A stretch of 64,000 nt of DNA, taken from contig JAAFIR010000028.1 of assembly GCA_013297885.1 (NCBI GenBank), positions 1-64,000 on the forward strand, given 5' to 3'. Positions 24,598 to 33,840 of the stretch are shown here, piece by piece. The notes under the pieces were generated by a model. That model did not search any database and was not told the origin of the DNA. It saw only the letters and a program-made list of their open reading frames with translations. Made by a program: the position numbers and the translations under genes. This stretch comes from Leptospirales bacterium (GTDB lineage: Bacteria > Spirochaetota > Leptospiria > Leptospirales > Leptospiraceae). The first letter of the stretch is position 1. Each line of letters begins with the position of its first letter.

Positions 24598-24836
24598 TTA
24601 ATTTTGCTCTCTATTCTGAAAAAAAAGTATGAATTTCTTAAAGTATTTATATAATATTTCGCTATTAGGTAAAAATGAACAAATACTAATTTTACAATTT
24701 CTAATTTCTTAAGGTTCTGGTTCTTCAGGTGTATCAAGCCAACAGAATGTTCACGTAGATGGGATGAAAATGGCTTTGTTTAAAAAAAATCCTAAAAAAG
24801 AGTTGAATTAATTAATTATTTTTTTAGAATCAAAAA
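24598..24836. other. intergenic region with a possible gene tail
   Basis: No complete gene. A plus frame GSGSSGVSSQQNVHVDGMKM plus ALFKKNPKKELN ends at about 24811 and could be the C-terminus of a lost gene, but it is too short to identify. The rest is A+T-rich with no clear signal. Confidence 0.3.
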
Positions 24837-24968
24837 ATGAGTAATCTTGAAATATTTATTATTTATATAGTTTTTTTCTTTAGCTTGGTAATTTTATATT
24901 TAGCTGCTTTAAAAATTATTAAAGATGAAATGAAAAAAATGGTGAATAAAAAACTAAATGTTAAATAA
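24837..24968 (+). CDS. small single-pass membrane protein, 43 aa
   Basis: The frame reads MSNLEIFIIYIVFFFSLVIL, YLAALKIIKDEMKKMVNKKL and NVK: one transmembrane helix (about 6-26) with a basic amphipathic tail. It overlaps the start of the following lipoprotein gene by 11 bases, which suggests coupling. No strong ribosome binding site is visible. The layout is that of a small membrane peptide of unknown role; it could be spurious. Confidence 0.4.
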   Translation: MSNLEIFIIYIVFFFSLVILYLAALKIIKDEMKKMVNKKLNVK

Positions 24969-25641
24969 AATTCAATTTTGGTGTTCACTTTTTTTAATCT
25001 CAAGCTGTGCTTCTATTTTTAATTATACTTCTAACCGTGTTGATGATCTAACAGATATTCCAATTATTGGAATCGAACAAAATGTTTATGGGGCTGGTTT
25101 TCATTTTTGGTGTGTAGGTGGTGGAATTCAGTCTAGTGTGGATGCAAGTGGAGTTGGTTTGAGAAATGGAAATTTTGGAATATATAATTTAAGTAGCCAA
25201 AAAAAAATTTCTTTTTCAAAATTGAGACTTCCATCAGGGCTTAGCACAATTTTATTTAATTCTTATGGTCATCACACTAAAAATTCGAATCCTAGATCTA
25301 AAAATAAAAATTTTCGATTTGCAAGTTATGTTTTTTTTGTTCCAAATATAGATGAGTGTAATGCACCAGTTGGTTTTGAATTTTCAATGGGATTGTATGT
25401 TGGATTTCGTTTTGGAATTAATTTTTCAGAGATCGGAGATTTTTTTCTTGGAATTGTTGGAGCAGACTATAAACGTGATGATCATGTTTTAAAAAACAAA
25501 GAAGATATTTCTGACCAGGAATATAATAATTTTGAAAACAGAGAATTAGACCAAGTTGAAAAAAAAGAATTAGAAGAGTTAAGAAGACTTTCTGGCGAAC
25601 CTAGAAAAAAAGACAAAATGAAATCAGATGAAGATGAATGA
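24958..25641 (+). CDS. hypothetical lipoprotein, 227 aa
   Basis: Signal MLNKIQFWCSLFLISSC with the lipobox Cys at 17. The mature N-terminus NYTSNRVDDLTDIPIIGIEQ contains the NRxxDLxDI pattern common to a set of spirochaetal lipoproteins of unknown function. This is followed by glycine-rich beta segments (VYGAGFHFWCVGGG, GFRFGINFSEIGDFFLGIVG) that look like membrane-associated strands, and a highly charged tail from about 185. It is probably anchored in the outer membrane. Function unknown. Confidence 0.7.
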   Translation: MLNKIQFWCSLFLISSCASIFNYTSNRVDDLTDIPIIGIEQNVYGAGFHFWCVGGGIQSSVDASGVGLRNGNFGIYNLSSQKKISFSKLRLPSGLSTILFNSYGHHTKNSNPRSKNKNFRFASYVFFVPNIDECNAPVGFEFSMGLYVGFRFGINFSEIGDFFLGIVGADYKRDDHVLKNKEDISDQEYNNFENRELDQVEKKELEELRRLSGEPRKKDKMKSDEDE

Positions 25642-25642
25642 A

Positions 25643-25825
25643 CCTCACCCAATTTTATATAAGTCGTTAAGTGAGATAGTTGAACACCCTCTCCATTTTA
25701 ACGAAACGGAGAAGGTAATTATTTTCCCTTCTCTGTTGTCAAACACATTCGAAAAGCTCAGTGCAATGCTTGGAGAGGGGTTCTTAATATAAAATACCTC
25801 AACTTGGATAACTTTCGGGTGAGGT
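25643..25825. repeat. large nested inverted repeat between two lipoprotein genes
   Basis: The outer arms are CCTCACCC (25643-25650) and GGGTGAGG (25817-25824). Inside are CCCTCTCC/GGAGAGGGG and GAGAAGG/CCTTCTC pairs. It fills the convergent gap between two genes and could terminate both. The sequence is different from the GGGCGA family, although the AGTCGTTAAGT string also occurs at the end of the element near 50.4 kb. Confidence 0.65.
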
Positions 25826-25826
25826 C

Positions 25827-26534
25827 TCAGAGATTATTTTGATCTGGTTTTTTTTCTGGATTTAATTCTGAAATAAATCTTTGAACTTGGTTTAATTTTG
25901 GAGCATCACTAAAACTTATCACAAGTGCAGAGCTTCCTTTTAACATTTGGCTAATTGGAACTTCAATTAAAAATTGATTTCCCATTTTCAAAATTTCAAT
26001 TGACTGTTTTTCATTTTGTTGAACTAGATTTGCAGAAACTGGTTTTAAATCTCCACCAAGTAAAACTCTATAAAGCGGACCAGACAAAATTGCTTCAGCC
26101 ATCATATTGGCTTCGATTCCTTGTCCACTGTTTTGGTTTAATTGGTTTTGTTTATTGTAAAATAAAATGATGTATTGGCCATTTTCATCTTTGTATGGAA
26201 CAACTGGAAATACATCGTTTGCTTTTCTTTTTTGGAAAGATACTTCTTCTCCATCATATTTAAAATGAAATGTTAGTGCTTGGTCTGTTTCTTTTTTTTC
26301 ACCAGTAAATTTTCCATTAGGAAAGAGTGTTTCAAGTTTTTTTAAAACATCTTCTAAGTTAAATTCTCCAAGTGGTGTAGAACCACTTTGGGCTTGAGCC
26401 ATTGAATACATTGATTTAGAAAACCTGATTCTATATTCTGAATGAAATTTTTTATCTTTTAATTCTAAATAATGGATAATGTCAAAACAGGAAAAAAAGA
26501 GACTTGTAACTAAAATTAAAAAAATTTTTTTCAT
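25827..26534 (-). CDS. hypothetical lipoprotein, 235 aa
   Basis: Signal MKKIFLILVTSLFFSC with Cys16. The mature part alternates charged strands (HSEYRIRFSKSM, ALTFHFKYDGEEVSFQKRK), consistent with a beta-rich periplasmic domain, and ends in a Gln/Asn-rich tail. I do not recognise the family. It is directly downstream of rlpA, 0 bases apart (next start at 26534, stop of RlpA at 26535), so the two probably work on the envelope together. Confidence 0.65.
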   Translation of the reverse strand: MKKIFLILVTSLFFSCFDIIHYLELKDKKFHSEYRIRFSKSMYSMAQAQSGSTPLGEFNLEDVLKKLETLFPNGKFTGEKKETDQALTFHFKYDGEEVSFQKRKANDVFPVVPYKDENGQYIILFYNKQNQLNQNSGQGIEANMMAEAILSGPLYRVLLGGDLKPVSANLVQQNEKQSIEILKMGNQFLIEVPISQMLKGSSALVISFSDAPKLNQVQRFISELNPEKKPDQNNL

Positions 26535-27440
26535 TTAATTTAACTTTTTTTCAGGATATTTTTTTAAAAGATATTCCATATTTTTTTCTTTTACTTTAGA
26601 GATATCTGGAACTGCTTCAAGTTCATTTTCATATTCACCCAAAAAAACTCTGTATGTATTGGAAGAGTTTTCTTTATCAGAGATTATATAAATTTTTGTA
26701 AAACCTTGTTCATTTAATTCTTTAGTAAATTTCATTGCATTAAATATATGAGAAAAAAATCCAAGTTGTAAACCAAAACCTTTTGGAGTTAAAATCATTC
26801 CTTCTGGGTTATAAATATAACCAGAACGGAAATTTTCAGAAGTTGCATCTTTTAAATCGATTTCTAAATTTGAGACTAAATCTTTTTTTGTTTCTTTTAT
26901 TCTACCAATTTCTTTAGAAGCTTCGTCTTTTAAATTATCCAATTCTTTTTTTGTTTCAATTTTTACTGTTGTTTCTTTTTTTGGATCTTTTTTTGGAGTT
27001 TCATCTTTTGGTTCAGATTTATTTGGTTTTATAATTGAAGTAGTTTTGGAACTGGGATCAGGTAGTATAGTTTTAGATTCTTTTGCTTCTTCTTTATCTT
27101 CAACTACTTCTAACCTAACATTGATTACCCCATCTTCAATCATTCCAATTTCTTTAGCTGCAACTTTTGATAAGTCAACTATTCTAGAATGCGAAAAAGG
27201 TCCACGATCATTTATTCTAACAATAACAGATTTATTATTTTTTAAATTAGTAACTTTGATCTTAGTTTGAAATGAAAGCTCTCTATGTGCAGCACTATAT
27301 AAATTCATATCATATTTTTCACCTGATGCAGTTTTGGCACCTTGAAAGCGATCATGATAAAACGAAGCTTTACCGTTTTGAATTAAACCTATTTGAGAAA
27401 AAATTGAAAAACTAGATAAGAAAAAAAATAATTTTATCAT
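26535..27440 (-). CDS. rlpA: RlpA-like septal ring lytic transglycosylase/SPOR protein, 301 aa
   Basis: A signal peptide is followed by a double-psi beta-barrel domain (about 20-112) with the family motifs GKASFYHDRFQGAKTASGE, NLYSAAHRELSF and VRINDRGPFSHSRIVDLS, which include the catalytic Asp of RlpA. A lysine-rich linker (about 118-205) leads to a C-terminal SPOR-like domain (about 220-298, LQLGFFSHIFNAMKFTKEL). RlpA cuts glycan strands lacking stem peptides at the division site. The signal peptide ends without a clear lipobox Cys. Confidence 0.88.
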   Translation of the reverse strand: MIKLFFFLSSFSIFSQIGLIQNGKASFYHDRFQGAKTASGEKYDMNLYSAAHRELSFQTKIKVTNLKNNKSVIVRINDRGPFSHSRIVDLSKVAAKEIGMIEDGVINVRLEVVEDKEEAKESKTILPDPSSKTTSIIKPNKSEPKDETPKKDPKKETTVKIETKKELDNLKDEASKEIGRIKETKKDLVSNLEIDLKDATSENFRSGYIYNPEGMILTPKGFGLQLGFFSHIFNAMKFTKELNEQGFTKIYIISDKENSSNTYRVFLGEYENELEAVPDISKVKEKNMEYLLKKYPEKKLN

Positions 27441-27441
27441 A

Positions 27442-27852
27442 TTAAAAAATTCTTAGTTTAGCTAATTCTTTTAAAACGATTTTAGTCACATCACCAATTA
27501 TAGGAAGATTCCATGGATAAGGAATTGTAAAATCCACAATTACTCCATCTTGTTCATTAATTGGATTTTTTCCTTCTAAAAGATTTTTCCAGTTGATTGC
27601 ATCAATTTTAAATTTAATATGAATCCCTTCACTTGGATTTACTAAAACAAGATCATCCACTTTTTTTAATTGAATAGTTTTGTTTGTGATATTTTTTTCA
27701 ACATTATCAATCATATCAAAAGCTGAATCAACTTTAGTTTTAGAAGTTTTTTTTGCTTTAAGAATTTGTTCTCTAGGAATTTCTTCACTTTCAGTGATAA
27801 TTTTTGCTTCCACTGACTCATCTAATTTTTTACGTTTCTTCGGTATTGCCAT
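27442..27852 (-). CDS. hypothetical protein coupled to ParA-like ATPase, 136 aa
   Basis: No family recognised. A very basic N-terminus (MAIPKKRKKLDE), a helical segment to about residue 70, then a beta-rich part (LVLVNPSEGIHIKFKIDAIN, IVDFTIPYPW) and a hydrophobic C-terminus. It overlaps the ParA-like gene by 23 bases. The position and basic N-terminus would fit a partner or cargo adaptor of the ATPase, possibly binding DNA or membrane; this is inference. Confidence 0.6.
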   Translation of the reverse strand: MAIPKKRKKLDESVEAKIITESEEIPREQILKAKKTSKTKVDSAFDMIDNVEKNITNKTIQLKKVDDLVLVNPSEGIHIKFKIDAINWKNLLEGKNPINEQDGVIVDFTIPYPWNLPIIGDVTKIVLKELAKLRIF

Positions 27853-28570
27853 TTAATTTCTCCGATAATTTTTTATAAATTTCAATTGTGATAGAATCAA
27901 TGTCTGTTAAAGCTCTTTGACCAACTGCAAAAAGGCGTTTATTATTTTGATTTGATTCCACATATTCTAAAAGAGTTGAACCTTCACGATTAAAGTTTTC
28001 ATAAATTCCTCGAAAAGGGTACATTGCATCAAAACAGTTCACATAATCAGGAAGTACTTCTCTGAAATAATTTATGACTTTTTCTTTATTGGATTGAGCA
28101 TTTGTAAAAGAAGGCAGAATATAAAAAATTCCTTTTTTAATAGGATAAGAACGAACTAATTCTTTAATTATAGGAAGTAAATTTTCAGAAAATGCTGATT
28201 CATCATTTGTAGAAGTTCTCATTGGGATTATCACCAAATCAGAAACAGCACAAGCAAATTTTGTGTGTAGTTTCGAAGTACTTTCACCCGGTACATCTAA
28301 AATTACTAAATCATTATGATTCGTAATTGTTTTAACTGAGTCTTGAAGAACTTCTCTTTGTGTGCTAGAAATATGATGAAAAGAAATTTGGTGAAATGCA
28401 AGTGAATGTTCTGTACGTTCTTCCCACCATTTTTTTAATGTTCCTTGGGGATCTAGTTCTACTAAAGCAATGGACTGAAATTTTTCTTTAAAAATTTTTG
28501 AAAATGCAGAATTTAGAGCAAGAGTACTCTTTCCTGTCCCGCCTTTAGTTTGGACAAAGCTAATTATCAT
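27830..28570 (-). CDS. ParA/MinD-family ATPase, 246 aa
   Basis: Deviant Walker A motif KGGTGKST at residues 9-16, the switch region LVELDPQGTLKKW, and DLVILDVPGESTSK as Walker B. This is the ParA family that moves plasmids, chromosomes or protein cargo by ATP-dependent oscillation. It lacks the N-terminal helix-turn-helix of type Ia ParA and has no ParB neighbour, so a cargo-positioning role is as likely as chromosome partitioning. It is followed in the operon by the basic hypothetical protein, RlpA and a lipoprotein. Confidence 0.85.
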   Translation of the reverse strand: MIISFVQTKGGTGKSTLALNSAFSKIFKEKFQSIALVELDPQGTLKKWWEERTEHSLAFHQISFHHISSTQREVLQDSVKTITNHNDLVILDVPGESTSKLHTKFACAVSDLVIIPMRTSTNDESAFSENLLPIIKELVRSYPIKKGIFYILPSFTNAQSNKEKVINYFREVLPDYVNCFDAMYPFRGIYENFNREGSTLLEYVESNQNNKRLFAVGQRALTDIDSITIEIYKKLSEKLNGNTEET

Positions 28571-28872
28571 GACAAATTACATTTATTCGAGTAAATTTTA
28601 GGAGTCAATGAATTTCTAAATTGAACTTAGTCTAGAATTTTTTTAGAACTGATAGAATTGGCTAATTAGAATCTTTTTTCAATTAAAAATATTCGTCATT
28701 TAGGAAAAGGAATAAAACTTCAAAAAATTCTTTAAGAATTAGAAAAAGTAATATAATACTTTTTTAATCATTTTAAAAAAAAATTAAGAATACTGACTCT
28801 TATTATACTATTTCTTGACTTTTATTTAAAAAAAACTTTCATGTTCTTTTGTTTCAAACAAGGGAGAATTTA
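28571..28872. promoter_or_regulatory. divergent intergenic region between ParA-like gene and acs
   Basis: About 300 A+T-rich bases must hold promoters for both genes. A TTGACT at about 28815 and a TATACT at about 28805 are candidate promoter hexamers for acs, not correctly spaced for a confident call. A short frame IRHLGKGIKLQKIL with a following stop near 28700 may be a gene remnant. No palindromic element is present. Confidence 0.3.
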
Positions 28873-30822
28873 ATGGCGAAAGAGAAAATATTTGAAGCCT
28901 CAAAAGAGTTTCAAAAAAATGCAAATCTAAATTTCAAAGAATACCAATCTTTATACAAAGAATCTATTAATAGCCCAGAAAATTTTTGGAAAAAAATGTC
29001 TCTACGTCTAACTTGGTTTCAAAACCCAAAAAAAATTTTAAAAAATAATTTTGTAAACGCTGAAGTAAAATGGTTTGAAGGTGGGAAATTAAATGTGTCT
29101 TATAATTGCCTTGATAGACATTTGAACACTGAATTAAAAAATAAAGCTGCAATAATTTGGGAATCTGATTCTGGTGAAGAATCAAAAACATTTACTTATT
29201 CAGAACTTCATAGAGAAGTTTGTAAATTTGCAAATGTATTAAAAGCAGAAGGAATTAAAAAAGGAGATAGAGTTTTAATTTATCTTCCGATGATTCCAGA
29301 ACTTGCAATTTCTGCATTGGCTTGTACTAGAATTGGTGCAATTCATTCCATTGTATTTGGTGGATTTTCTCCTGAATCATTAATTGGTAGAATAGATGAC
29401 TGTGTTCCAAAACTTGTTGTCACTTCTGATGGTGGATTTAGAGGTGGTAAAATTATTGATATGAAAAAAAATGTGGACTTGGCACTCGAAAAAACTTCCA
29501 CTAAAATTGAGAGTGTAATCGTTGTTAAACGAACAGGTGTGGAAGATAAAAAAAACTGGAAAGACGGAAGAGATAAACATTATTCTGATTTGATGAAATC
29601 AGCCTCCAGATTTTGTGAACCAGTAAAATTAGATTCAGAAGATCCAATGTTTATTTTGTACACCTCAGGTTCAACTGGAAAACCAAAAGGTGTAATGCAC
29701 ACCACAGCAGGATATTTGCTTGGTGCAAATTTAAGTTTTTATTATATTTTTGATTATAAACATTCAGACACATATTGGTGTACTGCTGACCTTGGTTGGA
29801 TTACTGGACATTCTTATATTTTATATGGACCACTTTCCAATGGAGCAACTAGTATTATGTTTGAAGGTGTTCCCACCTTTCCAGATCCATCTAGATTTTG
29901 GCAAGTAGTTGAAAAATACCAAGTAAATGTTTTTTATACAGCACCAACAGCAATTAGAGCTTTGTCAAAAGAAGGTGTTTCGCACACAGAAAAATATTCT
30001 TTGAAGTCTCTAAGACTTCTTGGAACAGTTGGTGAGCCGATTAATCCAGAAGCTTGGATTTGGTATTATACTCATGTCGGTAAAAAAAATTGTCCGATTG
30101 TTGATACCTATTGGCAAACAGAGACTGGCTCAATTATGATTTCACCAATTCCAGGAGCAATTGACACAAAACCCGGTTCAGCTACACTTCCTTTTTTTGG
30201 CGTTAAACCAGTGTTAGTTGATAATGATGGAAAAGAAATTAAAGCTAAAGGTGAAATTTCTGGAAATTTATGTATCTCTTCTCCCTGGCCTTCTATGATG
30301 AGAGGAGTTTATGGTGATAAAAAAAGATTTAAAGAAACATACTTCTCACAGTTTAAAGGTTATTATTTTACAGGTGATGGTGCTAGGCGTGATAAAGATG
30401 GGTACTATTGGATCACAGGGAGAGTTGACGATGTGTTAAATGTTTCAGGTCATAGAATTGGAACTGCTGAGGTTGAATCAGCTCTTGTTGAAAATAAAAA
30501 AGTGGCAGAAGCTGCAGTTGTTGGTTATCCTCATGATATCAAAGGACAAGGAATTTATGCCTATGTAATTTTAAAAAATGGTATTGAATCTTCAGAAGAA
30601 TTAAAAAAAGATTTAATTGCAACTGTAGAAAAAATGATTGGAAAAATTGCAAGACCTGATATAATCCACTTCACATCAGGACTTCCAAAAACTAGGTCTG
30701 GAAAAATTATGAGAAGAATTTTAAGAAAAATTGCGTCAAATGAATTAGATTCACTTGGTGATATTAGTACGCTTGCTGACCCAAGCATTGTGAAGGAAAT
30801 CATTGAAAAAAAACCAGTTTAA
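28873..30822 (+). CDS. acs: acetyl-CoA synthetase, 649 aa
   Basis: Full-length Acs: the ATP loop [19 protein letters not shown], the [16 protein letters not shown] and TYWQTETGS core motifs, and the C-terminal [11 protein letters not shown] with the Lys that is acetylated in regulated homologues. It converts acetate, ATP and CoA to acetyl-CoA in the cytosol. I start at the ATG at 28873 behind AGGGAGAA rather than the TTG 24 bases upstream. It overlaps the following aroD by 20 bases. Leptospira-type organisms live on fatty acids, so acetate activation is expected. Confidence 0.95.
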   Translation: MAKEKIFEASKEFQKNANLNFKEYQSLYKESINSPENFWKKMSLRLTWFQNPKKILKNNFVNAEVKWFEGGKLNVSYNCLDRHLNTELKNKAAIIWESDSGEESKTFTYSELHREVCKFANVLKAEGIKKGDRVLIYLPMIPELAISALACTRIGAIHSIVFGGFSPESLIGRIDDCVPKLVVTSDGGFRGGKIIDMKKNVDLALEKTSTKIESVIVVKRTGVEDKKNWKDGRDKHYSDLMKSASRFCEPVKLDSEDPMFILYTSGSTGKPKGVMHTTAGYLLGANLSFYYIFDYKHSDTYWCTADLGWITGHSYILYGPLSNGATSIMFEGVPTFPDPSRFWQVVEKYQVNVFYTAPTAIRALSKEGVSHTEKYSLKSLRLLGTVGEPINPEAWIWYYTHVGKKNCPIVDTYWQTETGSIMISPIPGAIDTKPGSATLPFFGVKPVLVDNDGKEIKAKGEISGNLCISSPWPSMMRGVYGDKKRFKETYFSQFKGYYFTGDGARRDKDGYYWITGRVDDVLNVSGHRIGTAEVESALVENKKVAEAAVVGYPHDIKGQGIYAYVILKNGIESSEELKKDLIATVEKMIGKIARPDIIHFTSGLPKTRSGKIMRRILRKIASNELDSLGDISTLADPSIVKEIIEKKPV

Positions 30823-31531
30823 AAAAATTTTAACTCTTTCAGAATCTGATTTAGAAAAGTTTACTTTATCGAATCTCAAACCAGATATTTTAGAAATTCG
30901 ATTGGATTTGTTTTCAAATAGTTTTTTGGATAAAAAAATAATCCCAATTTTAAAAAAAAGAAAAGAAGAAATTTTATTCACTTATCGACTTTCAGAAGAT
31001 TCTAGCATCGAATCTATTGAGCCAATCCAAGAATTAATTTTGGATAAATTGCTACGTGAATTTAATTTTGAAACAAATTATATAGATTTTGAACTAGATA
31101 AAAAAAATATTATTTTAGAAAAATACAAATCTTTTAAATTTAGAAAGATTTATTCTATTCATGATTTTCAAAATAAAATTTCTTCAATTCATATCAAAAG
31201 TTATATTCAAAAAAATTTTAACAAAGAAGCAATTTACAAAGTAGCAAAAAAAATTGATTCAATTGAAGAACTGATGATTTTTCTAAAAGAATTTTCTGAA
31301 TTTGGGGAAGAATACAATTTAATTTTAATCCCGATGGGTGAACTCGGAATTCTCGCTCGGCTTTATCCTGAAAAATTTCAATCGATTGCAACTTACACTT
31401 GTTTTGATTCTCCAAAAGCTCCAGGTCAAATTCAATTATCTAAATTCGATTTTTTAAGAAATAAAATTGAATTTAAAGAAGAATTAAACGAATCCAGTTA
31501 TGTAAAATTAAATAAAGAGATTCTTGTTTGA
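30803..31531 (+). CDS. aroD: type I 3-dehydroquinate dehydratase, 242 aa
   Basis: The barrel landmarks are visible: [13 protein letters not shown] (strand with substrate-binding Glu/Arg), [14 protein letters not shown] with the catalytic His, IYKVAKK with the Schiff-base Lys, and [12 protein letters not shown] near the C-terminus. It forms 3-dehydroshikimate in the shikimate pathway. The start is a TTG inside the end of acs; a downstream start would lose the first strand. The protein is A+T-drifted but keeps the catalytic residues. Confidence 0.82.
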   Translation: MKKNQFKKILTLSESDLEKFTLSNLKPDILEIRLDLFSNSFLDKKIIPILKKRKEEILFTYRLSEDSSIESIEPIQELILDKLLREFNFETNYIDFELDKKNIILEKYKSFKFRKIYSIHDFQNKISSIHIKSYIQKNFNKEAIYKVAKKIDSIEELMIFLKEFSEFGEEYNLILIPMGELGILARLYPEKFQSIATYTCFDSPKAPGQIQLSKFDFLRNKIEFKEELNESSYVKLNKEILV

Positions 31532-31546
31532 AATTTGAGTAATTTA

Positions 31547-31963
31547 ATGTATAAATTTTTATTAAATGAATTAATTGATGTCTTATCAAAATTTAAAGAA
31601 TCAAATAAAAATCTAATCATTTTAACTGGGGCTTGAATTTCTGCTGCGAGTGGAATTACCACTTTTTGAGGTAAAGATGGATATTGGGTAGTGGGATCTA
31701 TAAATTATAAATCAGAAACTGTGCTAAAACTAAAAGATGAGTCTTTGCTTCTAGTTATTGTTGGAACTTTTGGTTCTACAAATCTCCCACTAAAAATCAC
31801 ATCTGATTCAATTAAAAATAATATTCAAATTATAGAAATTAATATTGAAGAAAATTATTTTTCTAGAGTTGTAAATCAATATAAAAATGGATTTTATATA
31901 CAAGGGGAAAGTAGTTTAGTAATAGATGAAATTCTAAATTATTTTGAAAGTTTAATAGAATAG
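31547..31963 (+). pseudogene. sirtuin (Sir2/CobB NAD-dependent deacylase) pseudogene
   Basis: From the ATG at 31547 one frame reads MYKFLLNELIDVLSKFKESN, KNLIILTGA, TGA, ISAASGITTF, TGA, GKDGYWVVGSINYKSETVLK and then LLLVIVGTFGSTNLPLKITS. This is the Sir2 signature GAGISAxSGIxTFRG with the Gly and Arg codons each mutated to TGA. The roughly 100 central residues, including the catalytic His and zinc Cys positions, are deleted, while the NAD-binding GTSxxxxP-like C-terminal part remains. It is dead. Sirtuins normally deacetylate Acs, whose gene lies just upstream. Confidence 0.75.
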
Positions 31964-31977
31964 AAAAGGAAAGTTTT

Positions 31978-33474
31978 TTGAAATTAAAACCAGAAACAAT
32001 AAGTAAACTAAGATATGAATATTTTTATTATTTAATACCCATTTTTATTATGAATTTTATAATTCCAATTTTTTATTTAGGAATAGATTTTTATTTAAAA
32101 AAATATTTTGATATAAATGAATTTTTGGGACAAGTATTAATTCAAACTTCCACTCATTTTATTTATCTTTTTGCAATAATTATAATTTATTATTATGCTG
32201 AAAAAAAATACTTTTCCACTCTAAACTTGAATCAATTTTGTAAAATAATCACAACAACAGTTGTAAAAATCACAGGATTTTTTCAAATTCTACAAACGAC
32301 AATAATCATTTTATTTGCTTTAGGTGAAATTGCAAAAGATAACCTTTACAAAGGAAAAATTGCAATTTATTTTATTGTTGGTGTTTCAGTTGTTTACCAA
32401 TACATTATTATCACAATGTTTTTAACTTATATGGCTACTCAAATTGTAGAAAGAAAATTTAAAACTAGAATTTTTGAAGAAACTAAAATTTTATTTAAAC
32501 ATGGAAATGAAAAAATCAAAACTGAAATTTTAGTTTCTTTTTTTGTAATTGGAATTGTTCCTTTACTGATTTTATTACTTTTTCAAATTCATGGGACAGA
32601 AGGGAATTTTTTCAAAGGAGATAGAATTTACATTATTGGAACTTTTATAGTTGTATTTACTGGAATTGCAGCTTGTTTAGTGTTTCAAAAAGAATTAATT
32701 TCTTTTCCAATTGAAACTTTAGTGTCAGCAATGGATCAAGTGGAACAAGGAAATTTTAAAGTTCGTGTGCCAATTTCCAAATCAAATGAATTAAGTTTGC
32801 TTTCTAGTAAATTTAATGATATGCTTGATGGACTTGAAGAAAAAGAAAAAATAAAAGATGAATTTGGAAAGTATTTATCACCAGAAGTAGCAAAAGAAAT
32901 TTTAAATTCAAAAAAAAATATTTGGGAAGGTGAAGAAAAAGAAATTACGATTTTGTTTACTGATATTGAAGGGTTTACTACACTATCAGAAAAATTAGAA
33001 GCCAAAGAAATTGTAAAACTTTTAAATGAATATTTTACTGAGCTTGTAAATATCATCAAAAAAAATTCTGGGGTGGTAAATAAATTTATCGGGGACTCAA
33101 TACTTGCAATTTATAATGCTCCTTTAAATGATATCAATCACGCTGAGAATGCTTTTCAAACTGCTTTAGAAATTTCTAAATTAAATGAAAATAAAAAATT
33201 TTCAAGTGACTTAATAATTAAAACTAGAATTGGAATTAACACAGGAAAAGTAATTATCGGAAATCTTGGCTCCAAAGAAAGATTGGAATATACTGTAATT
33301 GGGGACGCAGTTAATGTTGCACAAAGACTTGAATCTATGAACAAAGAGCTTAGTACTACAATTTTAATTTCAGAGAGCACAAAAAATTTGATTCAAGAAA
33401 AAATTCAGTTTCAGATTGAAAAAGAAATTTTTGTAAAAGGTCGAAAAGAATCAATTCATGTATTTGGTATTTGA
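31978..33474 (+). CDS. membrane adenylate/guanylate cyclase with HAMP domain, 498 aa
   Basis: About six transmembrane helices in residues 15-240, a HAMP-like linker (about 250-290), and a class III cyclase domain at about 310-498. Metal Asp residues are in ILFTDIEGFT and FIGDSILA, the substrate Lys in VNKFIGD, and EYTVIGDAVNVAQRLE is intact. It makes cAMP or cGMP on the cytosolic side in response to a membrane or lipid cue. The TTG start at 31978 is preceded by AAAGGAAAG. It is unrelated in its membrane part to the 7TM cyclase at 7.5-9.6 kb. Confidence 0.88.
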   Translation: MKLKPETISKLRYEYFYYLIPIFIMNFIIPIFYLGIDFYLKKYFDINEFLGQVLIQTSTHFIYLFAIIIIYYYAEKKYFSTLNLNQFCKIITTTVVKITGFFQILQTTIIILFALGEIAKDNLYKGKIAIYFIVGVSVVYQYIIITMFLTYMATQIVERKFKTRIFEETKILFKHGNEKIKTEILVSFFVIGIVPLLILLLFQIHGTEGNFFKGDRIYIIGTFIVVFTGIAACLVFQKELISFPIETLVSAMDQVEQGNFKVRVPISKSNELSLLSSKFNDMLDGLEEKEKIKDEFGKYLSPEVAKEILNSKKNIWEGEEKEITILFTDIEGFTTLSEKLEAKEIVKLLNEYFTELVNIIKKNSGVVNKFIGDSILAIYNAPLNDINHAENAFQTALEISKLNENKKFSSDLIIKTRIGINTGKVIIGNLGSKERLEYTVIGDAVNVAQRLESMNKELSTTILISESTKNLIQEKIQFQIEKEIFVKGRKESIHVFGI

Positions 33475-33524
33475 GTTTTTATAAAACTCTAATTTATAAA
33501 GTTTTTTTCTAAACTTAAAGGATT

Positions 33525-33767
33525 ATGCGAACGTGATTGAAGCAGAGGTCAAAAAATTTTGCACTTCGAGTTGCTTTTTAAAAACAAGTATGTTACCGAA
33601 ATTTTTTGACCATAGCTTGGCTTGGTGCTTCAATGAAGCAGGGGGGAGAAAGCTCATTTTTTTTGTAGAGAACTGCACTGGGTAATTTAGATAGCTTGTA
33701 GCTACCATCTGATCAGTGTTAAAACCCACTGTTCTATGGATTTTCTACAAAAAAAAATTCGCCCAAA
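33525..33767 (-). repeat. modular palindromic element, copy 7 (largest)
   Basis: Minus strand: TTTTGGGCGAATTTTTTTTT and GTAGA, then an inner module of CAGTGGG, GGTAGCTAC and AGCTATCT hairpins closing with TCTAC, then ATGAGCTTTC. A second inner module has CCCCCCTGCTTC and AGCCAAGCTATG, a GGTCAAAAAATTT hairpin follows, and it ends CTCTGCTTCAATCACGTTCGC over two blocks. The first module also occurs in copy 4 and the second in copy 1. Confidence 0.8.
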
Positions 33768-33840
33768 ATTTGTATAACTCTTAAGATCTAAATCAATGTT
33801 CTTAACTTGACAAGTAAGCTAAACTGCCAAAATTGAAAAC

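Noticed and set aside
2792-31650. TGA read as Trp or another amino acid (code change), suggested by in-frame TGA in several frames
   Set aside because: Intact genes here end at TGA (for example the lipase at 6476 and HigB at 35160), and the in-frame TGA codons replace Gly, Arg and others in genes with further lesions.
33523-33729. 68-codon minus-strand frame
   Set aside because: It is contained in palindromic element copy 7.
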